Positions 44,581-52,104 of a DNA stretch of 64,000 nt are shown here, piece after piece. Positions within the stretch are counted from its first letter, which is position 1. Each line of letters opens with the position of its first letter. Origin of the DNA: Paludibacteraceae bacterium (lineage in GTDB: Bacteria > Bacteroidota > Bacteroidia > Bacteroidales > Paludibacteraceae). A program made the translations under genes and the position numbers. The notes under the pieces were generated by a model that made no database searches, was not told where the DNA came from, and saw nothing but the letters and a program-made list of their open reading frames with translations. The stretch is taken from the NCBI GenBank assembly GCA_017387515.1, contig JAFOFC010000011.1, positions 55,941 through 119,940 of the forward strand. Reading direction: 5' to 3'.

Positions 44581-45783
44581 ATGGGTAAAGTTTTAATTAT
44601 TGGTGCAGGCGGTGTTGGAACTGTTGTGGTACACAAAGTGGCTCAAAATACCGATGTGTTTACAGAAATTATGTTGGCAAGCCGTACAAAATCTAAATGT
44701 GATGTGATTGCAGCTGACGTAAAAAAACGCTATGGAGTAGAAATCCAAACCGCTCAAGTAGATGCCGATAATGTAGAGGAATTGGTAACCTTGTTTAAAG
44801 CATTTGGACCAAAATTGGTAATCAATGTAGCACTTCCATACCAAGATTTAACCATTATGGAAGCTTGCTTGCAAGCCGGTTGCAATTATTTGGATACCGC
44901 TAACTACGAACCAAAAGACGAGGCTAAATTTGAATACTCTTGGCAATGGGCATATCACGACCGCTTTAAAGAAGCTGGCTTAACGGCTATTTTGGGTTGT
45001 GGCTTTGACCCAGGACAAACTGGTGTTTATACCGCTTATGCAGCTAAACATCATTTTGACGAAATTCATTATTTAGATATTGTTGACTGCAATGCAGGCG
45101 ATCATCATCATGCCTTTGCTACCAACTTTAATCCAGAAATTAACATTCGCGAGATTACGCAAAAAGGTCGCTACTACGAAAATGGTAAATGGGTAGAAAC
45201 AGGTTCGTTAGAAATTCACCAACCTATTACCTATCCAGAAATTGGTCCTAAAGAATCGTATTTGTTGTACCACGAAGAGCTAGAATCGTTGGTTAAAAAC
45301 TTCCCAACTATTAAACGTGCTCGCTTCTGGATGACTTTTGGTCAAGAATACCTAACTCACTTGCGTGTGATTCAAAACATTGGTATGGCACGCATTGACG
45401 AGATTGATTACAATGGTCAAAAAATTGTACCTATTCAATTCTTAAAAGCCGTGTTGCCTAATCCTCAAGATTTGGGCGAAAACTATACAGGTTGGACTTC
45501 TATTGGTTGTCGTATTAAAGGTATGAGCGATGGTAAAGCCAAAACATACTATATTTACAACAACTGCAGTCACCAAGCTGCCTACGAAGAAACCGGTATG
45601 CAAGGCGTAAGTTATACTACTGGTGTTCCTGCGATGACAGGCGCTTATATGTTCATGACTGGACAATGGAGTGGAGCTGGTGTGTTTAACGTAGAAGAAT
45701 TTGACCCCGATCCATTTATGAAGAAAGTAGCCGAGAGCGGATTGCCTTGGCACGAAGTAATTGATGGTGATTTAGAACTATAA
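44581..45783 (+). CDS. Carboxynorspermidine dehydrogenase (saccharopine dehydrogenase family)
   Basis: A 400-residue NAD(P)H enzyme joining aspartate semialdehyde with putrescine or diaminopropane to form carboxyspermidine or carboxynorspermidine. Seen: an N-terminal Rossmann motif VLIIGAGGVGTVVVHKVAQ at about 4-22, NVALPYQDLTIMEACLQAGCNYLDTANYEP at about 81-110, ILGCGFDPGQTGVYTAYAAKH at about 134-154, and IVDCNAGDHHHAFATNFNPEINIREI near 164-190, all typical of the CANSDH-type branch of the family and not fungal lysine enzymes. The next gene, nspC, overlaps its stop by one base, which strongly supports this assignment. It follows porP/sprF by 28 bases with no clear promoter between. Confidence 0.9.
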   Translation: MGKVLIIGAGGVGTVVVHKVAQNTDVFTEIMLASRTKSKCDVIAADVKKRYGVEIQTAQVDADNVEELVTLFKAFGPKLVINVALPYQDLTIMEACLQAGCNYLDTANYEPKDEAKFEYSWQWAYHDRFKEAGLTAILGCGFDPGQTGVYTAYAAKHHFDEIHYLDIVDCNAGDHHHAFATNFNPEINIREITQKGRYYENGKWVETGSLEIHQPITYPEIGPKESYLLYHEELESLVKNFPTIKRARFWMTFGQEYLTHLRVIQNIGMARIDEIDYNGQKIVPIQFLKAVLPNPQDLGENYTGWTSIGCRIKGMSDGKAKTYYIYNNCSHQAAYEETGMQGVSYTTGVPAMTGAYMFMTGQWSGAGVFNVEEFDPDPFMKKVAESGLPWHEVIDGDLEL

Positions 45784-46904
45784 TGGATTATTCAAAAATT
45801 CCTTCTCCTTGTTACGTTTTAGACGAACAATTATTGCGTAACAATTTGGAGTTGATACAATATGTAAAGCAAAAGGCCGAGGTGGAAATCATCTTGGCCT
45901 TTAAGGCTTTTGCGATGTGGTCTGCATTTCCTATCGTGCGCGAGTATATACCTTATTCTACAGCCAGTTCGCTGTGCGAGGCACGCTTGGCCTACGAAGA
46001 AATGGGTAGTAAGGCACATACTTATGCCCCTGTATATGCCGACGAAGAGTTTGAAGAAATTAAAACATGTAGCAGTCATATTACTTTTAATTCTATATCG
46101 CATTTTAAGCATTTTGCCGATAGGGTAGAAGGTGTATCGTGCGGATTGCGTGTTAATCCCGAATGTTCGGTGGTAGAAACCGATTTGTACAATCCTTGCG
46201 TGCCTGGCTCTCGTTTAGGTGTGCGTGCCGAAGATTTAATAGAATTGCCAAAAGGCATAGAAGGTTTGCATTTTCATGCTTTGTGCGAATCAACCTCGTA
46301 CGATTTAGAAAAGTTATTGGCCGTTATTGAACAAAAATTTGGGCATTTATTGCCTCAAATTAAATGGTTAAACTGTGGTGGTGGTCATTTAATGACCCGT
46401 GCAGATTATAATGTTGAACATTTAATTAGTGTGTTGCAGGCTTTTAAACTACGTCATCCTCATCTGCAAGTAATTCTAGAACCAGGCAGTGCTTTTGCTT
46501 GGCGTACGGGTGTTTTGGTTTCTAAAGTATTGGATATTGTGGATAATGCTGGCGTTAAAACAGCCATGCTGAATGTTTCTTTTGCATGTCACATGCCTGA
46601 TTGCTTGGAAATGCCCTATAAACCCGCTATAGAAGGGGCGTTAGAACCAGGTACAACCCCATATACATACCGTATGGGAGGTAATAGTTGCTTGTCGGGC
46701 GACTTTTGTGGCGATTGGTCGTTTAATCAGCCACTTAAAGTAGGTGATACCCTAGTTTTTGAAGATATGATTCATTATACCATGGTAAAAACTACCTTTT
46801 TTAATGGGGTATCGCATCCTTCTATAGGCATTTGGAAAACGGATAATACCTTTCAGTTGGTGCGTAAATTTGGTTACGAAGACTATAAAATGCGTAATTC
46901 TTGA
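45783..46904 (+). CDS. nspC: Carboxynorspermidine decarboxylase
   Basis: A 373-residue PLP-dependent fold III decarboxylase that removes CO2 from carboxynorspermidine or carboxyspermidine, giving norspermidine or spermidine. Seen: the PLP lysine in ILAFKAFAMWS (Lys41), GLRVNPECSV at about 120-129, a glycine-rich LNCGGGHLMTRADYN near 198-212, VILEPGSAFAWRTG near 235-248, and the C-terminal SCLSGDFCGDW carrying the catalytic Cys. It begins within the stop of the dehydrogenase (TAATG), a tightly coupled pair. In human-gut Bacteroides this pair makes spermidine. Confidence 0.95.
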   Translation: MDYSKIPSPCYVLDEQLLRNNLELIQYVKQKAEVEIILAFKAFAMWSAFPIVREYIPYSTASSLCEARLAYEEMGSKAHTYAPVYADEEFEEIKTCSSHITFNSISHFKHFADRVEGVSCGLRVNPECSVVETDLYNPCVPGSRLGVRAEDLIELPKGIEGLHFHALCESTSYDLEKLLAVIEQKFGHLLPQIKWLNCGGGHLMTRADYNVEHLISVLQAFKLRHPHLQVILEPGSAFAWRTGVLVSKVLDIVDNAGVKTAMLNVSFACHMPDCLEMPYKPAIEGALEPGTTPYTYRMGGNSCLSGDFCGDWSFNQPLKVGDTLVFEDMIHYTMVKTTFFNGVSHPSIGIWKTDNTFQLVRKFGYEDYKMRNS

Positions 46905-46951
46905 GTAGAACTTATTTTTCGGCAAAGAGAATATTTTTTTTGTAGAAAAAA

Positions 46952-46983
46952 TTTGCGTGGCTCAAAAAAATACCCTATCTTTG
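46952..46983 (+). promoter_or_regulatory. Promoter of the tRNA-Gly cluster
   Basis: TTTG at 46952-46955 and TATCTTTG at 46976-46983, spaced 20 bases, drive the region starting near 46990. Confidence 0.75.
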
Positions 46984-47010
46984 CATCGCATTTGAGAGGA
47001 AGTGCATATT

Positions 47011-47064
47011 GCGAAAATAGCTCAGTTGCCAGAAGCATAGACACGGATGCTCTACCAACTGAAC
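47011..47064 (+). ncRNA. tRNA-Gly-mimic hairpin, copy A
   Basis: The first 18 bases, GCGAAAATAGCTCAGTTG, equal the 5' end of the adjacent tRNA-Gly. The following sequence (CCAGAAGCATAGACACGG) leads to ATGCTCTACCAACTGAAC, the inverted D-arm of the same tRNA with one base changed. The two halves pair into a stem with loop AGACACGG. There is no anticodon arm, T arm or acceptor 3' end, so this is not a tRNA. The call as a transcribed RNA rests on its place between a strong promoter and the tRNA genes. Its role is unknown. Confidence 0.5.
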
Positions 47065-47092
47065 AAAGTTGGCAGAAATTTAAGAAAATAAT

Positions 47093-47165
47093 GCGAAAAT
47101 AGCTCAGTTGGTAGAGCATAACCTTGCCAAGGTTAGGGTCGCGGGTTCGAATCCCGTTTTTCGCT
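47093..47165 (+). tRNA. tRNA-Gly(GCC), copy 1
   Basis: 73 bases. Acceptor GCGAAAA/TTTTCGC, D arm GCTC..GAGC, anticodon loop TTGCCAA (GCC), T arm GCGGG-TTCGAAT-CCCGT, discriminator T. No CCA is encoded. Confidence 0.97.
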
Positions 47166-47203
47166 CAAAAGAATGCTTAAATAGCAGAAGAAACAAAATT
47201 ATT

Positions 47204-47258
47204 GCGAAAATAGCTCAGTTGCCAGAAGCATAAACACGGAATGCTCTACCAACTGAAC
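47204..47258 (+). ncRNA. tRNA-Gly-mimic hairpin, copy B
   Basis: A second copy of the 47011-47064 element, identical in both arms (GCGAAAATAGCTCAGTTG, ATGCTCTACCAACTGAAC), with loop AAACACGGA instead of AGACACGG. It again lies about 30 bases before a tRNA-Gly gene. Confidence 0.5.
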
Positions 47259-47289
47259 ATTATTAGCAGAGACTTAAAAAACAAGTATT

Positions 47290-47362
47290 GCGAAAATAGC
47301 TCAGTTGGTAGAGCATAACCTTGCCAAGGTTAGGGTCGCGGGTTCGAATCCCGTTTTTCGCT
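47290..47362 (+). tRNA. tRNA-Gly(GCC), copy 2
   Basis: Identical in sequence to copy 1 over all 73 bases, with anticodon GCC in loop TTGCCAA. It is part of a tandem duplication with a unit of about 195 bases. Confidence 0.97.
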
Positions 47363-47366
47363 CAAA

Positions 47367-47393
47367 GGGTGACATAGTCACCCATTTTTTTTT
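47367..47393 (+). terminator. Terminator after tRNA-Gly copy 2
   Basis: GGGTGAC-ATA-GTCACCC then a run of nine T. tRNA-Leu follows, so it may be partly read through or have its own start. Confidence 0.85.
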
Positions 47394-47414
47394 GAGCATA
47401 CGTTGCTTTTCCCT

Positions 47415-47498
47415 GCACAGGTGGTGAAATTGGTATACACGCTACTTTGAGGGGGTAGTGCCGGTTACGGCGTGGGAGTTCGAGTCTCCTCCTGTGCA
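47415..47498 (+). tRNA. tRNA-Leu(GAG)
   Basis: 84 bases with a long variable arm. Acceptor GCACAGG/CCTGTGC, anticodon loop TTGAGGG (GAG) on stem CTACT/GGTAG, T arm GGGAG-TTCGAGT-CTCC. The discriminator is A and no CCA is encoded. Confidence 0.93.
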
Positions 47499-47502
47499 CA
47501 AA

Positions 47503-47533
47503 ACGAGAAGTTTATCTACTTCTCGTTTTTTTT
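47503..47533 (+). terminator. Terminator after tRNA-Leu
   Basis: ACGAGAAGT-TTATCT-ACTTCTCGT is a perfect stem followed by a T tract. Confidence 0.88.
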
Positions 47534-47577
47534 TATGTTTTTTGTGGGTTGTATCATATTTTGGGACAGTCTCCTTG

Positions 47578-47585
47578 TACCTTTG
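47578..47585 (+). promoter_or_regulatory. -7 box upstream of the small ORF
   Basis: TACCTTTG fits TAnnTTTG, 80-87 bases before the 28-codon ORF. A hairpin GGGAAT-GTGGAT-ATTCCC (47600-47617) lies in the predicted leader. Confidence 0.55.
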
Positions 47586-47664
47586 CATTAAATAACAGCG
47601 GGAATGTGGATATTCCCTTGTAAAAGCAACGAATTTTTGATGTTACACTTATAAATAATAGATT

Positions 47665-47751
47665 ATGTTAGATGTTCTTATGTATATTGGTTTAATTATT
47701 TTGGTAATGGCCTATTTTGTTAGCAAAAATAGTCAATACGAGCATGACTAA
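47665..47751 (+). CDS. Predicted 28-residue single-helix membrane microprotein
   Basis: An ORF of 28 codons coding a protein that begins MLDVLMYIGLIILVMAYF, continues VSKNSQ and ends YEHD. It has one hydrophobic helix of about 16 residues, a short acidic N terminus and a polar tail. Seen: its own -7 box and leader hairpin upstream, a clean space bounded by the tRNA-Leu terminator, and a stop three bases before the convergent MBL gene end. I do not recognise it. Such proteins are often subunits or regulators of membrane complexes, but no partner is indicated. It could be a chance ORF, though the promoter and helix argue against that. Confidence 0.5.
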   Translation: MLDVLMYIGLIILVMAYFVSKNSQYEHD

Positions 47752-47753
47752 AC

Positions 47754-48539
47754 TTATATTTCAATTGGATTTATAGCCGATGTACGGGGTAGTACATGTA
47801 AGATGGGGAGAGCATTGGGTGTTGTGCCCAATGCTTTTTTTATGCAAGTAAGTACCGCGTCTGGGCAATTGTTTTCTTTGCTTAGATGGCAAAAGAAGAT
47901 GTTTTTCCAATGTGCTTGGAAATATTGTTGTAAACATTGGGCAGTTTTATGGTTGGCCATGTGGCCGCAATTGCTTAGTATGCGTTGTTTTAAAAAGAGG
48001 GGGTATTTGCCATTTAATAGCATTTCTTCGTCGTAATTGGCTTCTATTACTATGTTTTGCGCTTTTGTTAAATAATTGGCGGCTACATCATTCATTTGTC
48101 CCAAATCGGTAGCTATAAATAGGCTGCTATTGGCCGTTTCTATGTAATAACCTACGCATTCGGGGGTATCGTGTTCTACTTTAAAAGCCGTAATGGTAAA
48201 CGACCCAATTTGAAAGGCTTCGCCTAGGTTAATAGGGCGTTTGTTTTGGTATAATTTCTGCGTAATTTTATGATGCTCGTTGATGCCTGTTAATATTTTT
48301 TGTGTGCTATAAATGGGAATGCAGTAAATCTCTCCTAATGTGCCTACCGATGCCACATGGTCGTAATGATTATGAGTAACCAAAACGCCCCATAGACGGT
48401 TTATGTCTACGTCTATGTCTTTTAGTCGTTTCTTTATGTTTTTGGTGGATATGCCAGCGTCGATTAAAATACCATAACCGCTATCTTCTATGTAGTAACA
48501 ATTGCCACTGCTTCCGCTGGCAAGGCTGCAAAATCTCAT
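47754..48539 (-). CDS. Metallo-beta-lactamase fold hydrolase, YycJ/WalJ type
   Basis: 261 residues with the start set at the ATG at 48539 (MRFCSLASGSSGNCYYIED). The longer in-frame start at 48560 overlaps the predicted -7 box. Seen: the characteristic N-terminal SLASGSSGNCYY, the metal motif THNHYDHV at 55-62 (His, His, Asp, His), and later His residues in VEHDTPECVGYYI and LSNCGHMANHKTAQCL. The family is an MBL-fold phosphodiesterase or DNase-like enzyme linked to cell-wall and DNA repair roles in Gram-positive relatives. Here only the fold is secure. Confidence 0.87.
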   Translation of the reverse strand: MRFCSLASGSSGNCYYIEDSGYGILIDAGISTKNIKKRLKDIDVDINRLWGVLVTHNHYDHVASVGTLGEIYCIPIYSTQKILTGINEHHKITQKLYQNKRPINLGEAFQIGSFTITAFKVEHDTPECVGYYIETANSSLFIATDLGQMNDVAANYLTKAQNIVIEANYDEEMLLNGKYPLFLKQRILSNCGHMANHKTAQCLQQYFQAHWKNIFFCHLSKENNCPDAVLTCIKKALGTTPNALPILHVLPRTSAINPIEI

Positions 48540-48559
48540 GTGTTTTTGTATATTTTGCA

Positions 48560-48567
48560 CAAAGTTA
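48560..48567 (-). promoter_or_regulatory. -7 box for the MBL gene
   Basis: TAACTTTG on the minus strand, 21-28 bases before the chosen start. It rules out the upstream in-frame ATG. Confidence 0.55.
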
Positions 48568-48623
48568 GTGAATGTACCTGGATTACCTTTATTTTATTAC
48601 AAAATTATTACATAAAATATAGT

Positions 48624-48650
48624 CATTCTACGTTAGAATGTTTATCTTTG
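48624..48650 (+). promoter_or_regulatory. Operator-like inverted repeat and -7 box before the sugar permease
   Basis: CATTCTA-CGT-TAGAATG (48624-48640) lies two bases upstream of TATCTTTG (48643-48650). A repressor bound there would cover the promoter. The regulator is not in the window. Confidence 0.6.
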
Positions 48651-48696
48651 TTTCTTGTATAAATAAACGTAGTAACTCATCATCATTTTAAACAAC

Positions 48697-49953
48697 ATGG
48701 AACAAAAAAAGAAAAGTTATTTGTTTCCCATTTGCATCATGTTTGCTTTGTGCTTTATGATTGCATTTGTAACCAATTTGGCGGGTTCAATGGGAATTAT
48801 TGTGCAAGACCAATTTAATACCAGTAATGCCTTATCGCAATTAGGTACGCTTGCTAATTTTATTGCTTATGCTTGTATGGGCATACCCGGCGGTATTTTG
48901 CTAAAAAAGAAAGGGTATAAGGTTACGGCACTTACTGCCATTGTTTTTGGACTTGTGGGGGTAGGTATTCAATTTATATCGGGTTACGCTCAATCTTTTG
49001 CTATTTATGTAGTAGGAGCTTTTATTTCTGGTTTTTCAATGTGTTTGCTTAACATTGTGGTTATGCCTATGCTTAATCTATTGGGTGGCGGCGGAAATAA
49101 AGGTAACCAGATGATTCAATTTGGTAATACGTTTAATTCGTTGGGCGGAACATTGGCTCCTATTTTGCTAGGTTATTTAATGGGTACAGCTGTAGGCGAT
49201 ACGCAAGTGTCTGATGCAGCACCTGCTATGATTATAGCCTTAAGTATTTTTGCACTTGCATTGATTGTAATTGCTTGCTCTTCTATTCCAGAACCATACA
49301 AAGAAAAACAAGAACAAACGGCATCTAATCAAAAAGATAAACATAGTCCTTTTTCGTTTGTTCATTTTGTATTAGGCGCAATAGCTATCTTCTTTTATGT
49401 GGGTATAGAAGTGGGTATTCCCAATACGGCTAATTTGTACATGTCTAATAATCCACAAGTAGGTCCTGTGGTAGCAGGTTCTTTAGTAGGCCTTTATTGG
49501 TTGCTGATGATGGTAGGTCGTTTAATTGGTGGCCTAGTTGGAGCAAAAGTATCCAGTAAAACCATGTTGACTGTAGTGAGTAGTTTGGCTATTTTGTTGG
49601 TGTTGTGCATTATTTTTGTACCAGCAAACTTGGTAACTATTCCTTATGTGGGTAATGTGCCTTTAAATATGGTGTGCATGGTGGCTTGTGGTTTGTGCAC
49701 GTCTATTATGTGGGGGGCTATCTTTAATCTATCTACCGAGGGCTTGGGTAAATATACCCCCATGGCAACGGGTATTTTTATGACCTTGGTATGCGGTGGT
49801 GGTGTTTTGCCATATGTTCAAAATGTATTGGCCGATGTGCCAAGTATTGGTTATTTAGGTAGCTATGTACTTATTGCAGTGGCTTTGCTTTATTTGCTAA
49901 TGTACGCACTAATTGGATCTAAAAATAGAAATACAGATATTATAGTTGACTAA
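48697..49953 (+). CDS. MFS sugar permease (fucose/glucose permease-like)
   Basis: A 418-residue MFS protein with 12 hydrophobic segments. Seen: ICIMFALCFMIAFVTNLAGSMGIIVQDQF at the N terminus, PGGILLKKKGYKVTALTAIVFGLVGVG (loop 2-3 with the positive residues), VMPMLNLLGGGGNKGNQMIQFGNTFNSLGGTLAPIL near 127-162 as found in FucP-type permeases, and EVGIPNTANLYMS in the second half. It probably imports a hexose with H+. The ROK kinase gene starts 17 bases later, so transport and phosphorylation of the sugar are coupled in one operon. Expression is likely controlled by the operator at 48624. Confidence 0.9.
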   Translation: MEQKKKSYLFPICIMFALCFMIAFVTNLAGSMGIIVQDQFNTSNALSQLGTLANFIAYACMGIPGGILLKKKGYKVTALTAIVFGLVGVGIQFISGYAQSFAIYVVGAFISGFSMCLLNIVVMPMLNLLGGGGNKGNQMIQFGNTFNSLGGTLAPILLGYLMGTAVGDTQVSDAAPAMIIALSIFALALIVIACSSIPEPYKEKQEQTASNQKDKHSPFSFVHFVLGAIAIFFYVGIEVGIPNTANLYMSNNPQVGPVVAGSLVGLYWLLMMVGRLIGGLVGAKVSSKTMLTVVSSLAILLVLCIIFVPANLVTIPYVGNVPLNMVCMVACGLCTSIMWGAIFNLSTEGLGKYTPMATGIFMTLVCGGGVLPYVQNVLADVPSIGYLGSYVLIAVALLYLLMYALIGSKNRNTDIIVD

Positions 49954-49970
49954 CTTAAAACAAAAAAATT

Positions 49971-50942
49971 ATGGAAAAACCTTATGTAGTTGGCATTGAT
50001 ATAGGTGGCCAAACAGCAAAATTAGGATTGGTAGATGCACGTGGTAATGTGTTGGTACAAACCGTTATTAAAAGTAACGATACCGATAGTTACGAAACAT
50101 TCATCGATAACCTTTGCGAAGCGATTAAAAAAATGCTTGGTTCTGAATATTCGTTAGATCAAGTTCGTGGCATTGGTATTGGTGCACCTAATGGTAACTA
50201 TTACAAAGGTACCATCGAAAATGCAGTAAACCTTACCTTTGGTGGTCAACGTGTTATTCCTTTTACCGAAACCATGAGCAAAAAAATTGGTTTGCCCGTG
50301 CGTTTAACCAACGATGCTAATGCTGCTGCAGTAGGCGAAATGACTTATGGCGCAGCTCGTGGTATGAAAAACTTTATCATGATTACCTTGGGTACCGGTG
50401 TAGGTAGTGGTATTGTGGTAGGTGGTTATGTGCTTTATGGTCACGATGGTTTTGCTGGCGAATTGGGTCACGTTACCATGGTACGCAAAAACGGTCGTTT
50501 GTGCGGTTGTGGTAAAACCGGTTGCTTGGAAGCTTATGCATCGGCTACTGGTGTTGCACGTACTGCTCGCGAATTGCTAGAAGCTACCGATCGTAAGAGT
50601 GTATTGCGCAACATGCCTGCAGAAAGCATTACTTCTAAAGATGTGTTTGAAGCTGCCATGGAAGGCGACGAACTAGCGAAAGAGATTTTTGCCTTTACAG
50701 GTAATATGTTGGGCGAAGCGTTGGCAGACTTTATTGCATTCAGCTCGCCAGAAGCCATTGTGTTGTTTGGTGGTTTAACCCGCAGCGGCGATTTAATTAT
50801 GAAACCCGTTGTAGAAAGCATGAATGCTAATGTAATGCCTCAATGGCGTAACAAAATTAAAGTGGTATTCTCTCAACTAAAAGAATCGGATGCTGCTATT
50901 TTGGGTGCTAGTGCATTGGCATGGGAAATTAAAGAAGACTAA
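49971..50942 (+). CDS. ROK-family sugar kinase, probable glucokinase
   Basis: A 323-residue ROK (repressor, ORF, kinase) protein without an N-terminal helix-turn-helix, so it is an enzyme and not a repressor. Seen: GIDIGGQTAKLGLVD at about 8-22 (ATP phosphate site), GIGIGAPNGNY near 66-76, LTNDANAAAVGEMTYGAARG near 110-129 (catalytic Asp), TLGTGVGSGIVVGGYVLYGHDGFAGELGH near 138-166, and the zinc motif CGCGKTGCLEAYAS near 178-191. It phosphorylates glucose or a related hexose, perhaps the one brought in by the permease encoded upstream. The last residues are followed by a bidirectional terminator. Confidence 0.92.
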   Translation: MEKPYVVGIDIGGQTAKLGLVDARGNVLVQTVIKSNDTDSYETFIDNLCEAIKKMLGSEYSLDQVRGIGIGAPNGNYYKGTIENAVNLTFGGQRVIPFTETMSKKIGLPVRLTNDANAAAVGEMTYGAARGMKNFIMITLGTGVGSGIVVGGYVLYGHDGFAGELGHVTMVRKNGRLCGCGKTGCLEAYASATGVARTARELLEATDRKSVLRNMPAESITSKDVFEAAMEGDELAKEIFAFTGNMLGEALADFIAFSSPEAIVLFGGLTRSGDLIMKPVVESMNANVMPQWRNKIKVVFSQLKESDAAILGASALAWEIKED

Positions 50943-50966
50943 CTGAAGGTTCCCTACTAAATAAGA

Positions 50967-50998
50967 AAGAGGCTGCTAATTAGCAGCCTCTTTTCTTG
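50967..50998 (+). terminator. Bidirectional terminator between ROK kinase and asnA
   Basis: AGAGGCTGCTAA-TTAGCAGCCTCT is a perfect palindrome (50969-50992) flanked by A and T runs. It serves the converging kinase and asnA transcripts. Confidence 0.88.
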
Positions 50999-51000
50999 TT

Positions 51001-52038
51001 TTATAATAGGTTAATTCCTGCATCTTTGCATGCTTTTCGCATATCATCAGGCCAAATGCTGGCTTGAATTTCGCCTAAGTGGGCTTTGCGTAGCATAAAC
51101 ATACACAAACGCGATTGTCCAATGCCACCGCCTAAGGTAAGTGGAAGCGATCCCTCGTCTAGGCGTTTGTGGTAGTAGTATTGCATGCGGTCTTGTTGAC
51201 CCGTAATTTCTAATTGATGTGCCAATGCTTTTTTGTCTACACGCACACCCATCGACGATAATTCCAATGCCATGCCTAGCAAATCGTCCCATACCAATAA
51301 ATCGCCGTTAAGACCATAAAATCCATCTTCGTTGGCTGTGGTCCAGTCGTCGTAGTCGGGAGCGCGACCATCGTGCTTTTCGCCGTTCGATAATTTGCCG
51401 CCAATGCCCATAATGAATACGGCACCATGTTCTTTGGTAATTAAGTTTTCGCGTTCTTTAGGAGTTTTATCGGGATATAGTTGTAATAACTCTTCGGAAT
51501 GGATAAAGAAGATGTTAGCAGGCAAAATAGGGGTTATGCTTGGAAACATTTCGTACAACGCATACTCGGTACGTACCATTACGGCATATAGTCTGCGTAC
51601 TACTTCTTTTAAGAACGATACCGTACGTTGGCTCTCGTCAATAACCAACTCCCAATCCCATTGGTCTACGTATAATGAGTGAATGTTATCCAACTCTTCG
51701 TCGGCACGAATGGCATTCATGTCGGTGTACAAACCGTAGCCTTTTTCAATAGCATAGTCGGCTAGGGTAATGCGTTTCCACTTGGCTAGTGAATGTACTA
51801 CCTCGGCTTGTGCTTCGTTTAAATCTTTGATGTTAAACGTAACGGGACGTTCAATGCCGTTTAAATCGTCGTTAATGCCCATGCCTTTTAATACAAACAA
51901 CGGAGCGGTTACACGACGTAAACGTAGTTCGGCCGATAGGTTACTTTGAAAAAAATCTTTTACGCATTTAATCGCCAATTCGGTTTGACGTAAATCTAGT
52001 GGCGATTTATAATCTTTAGGCAGAATAAGTTGCGACAT
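51001..52038 (-). CDS. asnA: Aspartate-ammonia ligase (asparagine synthetase A)
   Basis: AsnA makes asparagine from aspartate, ATP and ammonia with a class II aaRS-like fold. At 345 residues it is the family length. Seen: the N-terminal SPLDLRQTELAIKCVKDFFQSNLSAELRLRRVTAPLFVLKGMGINDDLNGIERPVTF, HSLYVDQWDWELVI near 119-132 (aspartate-binding), GKLSNGEKHDGRAPDYDDW near 213-231, and GGGIGQSRLCMFMLRKAHLGEIQASIWP near the C terminus (class II motif 3-like arginine). It shows no glutaminase domain. It lies downstream of tRNA-Arg on the same strand. Confidence 0.96.
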   Translation of the reverse strand: MSQLILPKDYKSPLDLRQTELAIKCVKDFFQSNLSAELRLRRVTAPLFVLKGMGINDDLNGIERPVTFNIKDLNEAQAEVVHSLAKWKRITLADYAIEKGYGLYTDMNAIRADEELDNIHSLYVDQWDWELVIDESQRTVSFLKEVVRRLYAVMVRTEYALYEMFPSITPILPANIFFIHSEELLQLYPDKTPKERENLITKEHGAVFIMGIGGKLSNGEKHDGRAPDYDDWTTANEDGFYGLNGDLLVWDDLLGMALELSSMGVRVDKKALAHQLEITGQQDRMQYYYHKRLDEGSLPLTLGGGIGQSRLCMFMLRKAHLGEIQASIWPDDMRKACKDAGINLL

Positions 52039-52071
52039 AATCTACTTTTTTGCTATCTAATTTATTAATCC

Positions 52072-52091
52072 ATTCTATTGTGGTATAGAAT
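52072..52091 (-). promoter_or_regulatory. Small hairpin between tRNA-Arg and asnA
   Basis: ATTCTAT-TGTGGT-ATAGAAT on the plus strand, without a T tract. It may be a processing or attenuation hairpin between the tRNA and asnA. Function uncertain. Confidence 0.35.
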
Positions 52092-52104
52092 AAACACCAT
52101 TGTG

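Noticed and set aside
47011-47258. Extra tRNA genes or decayed tRNA-Gly copies
   Set aside because: Only the first 18 bases match and the rest is inverted D-arm. No anticodon or T arm is present, so they are listed as mimic hairpins.
46990-47500. tRNA-borne attachment site of an integrated element
   Set aside because: No integrase and no repeated tRNA 3' end were found. The repeated part is the 5' end, unlike typical attachment sites.
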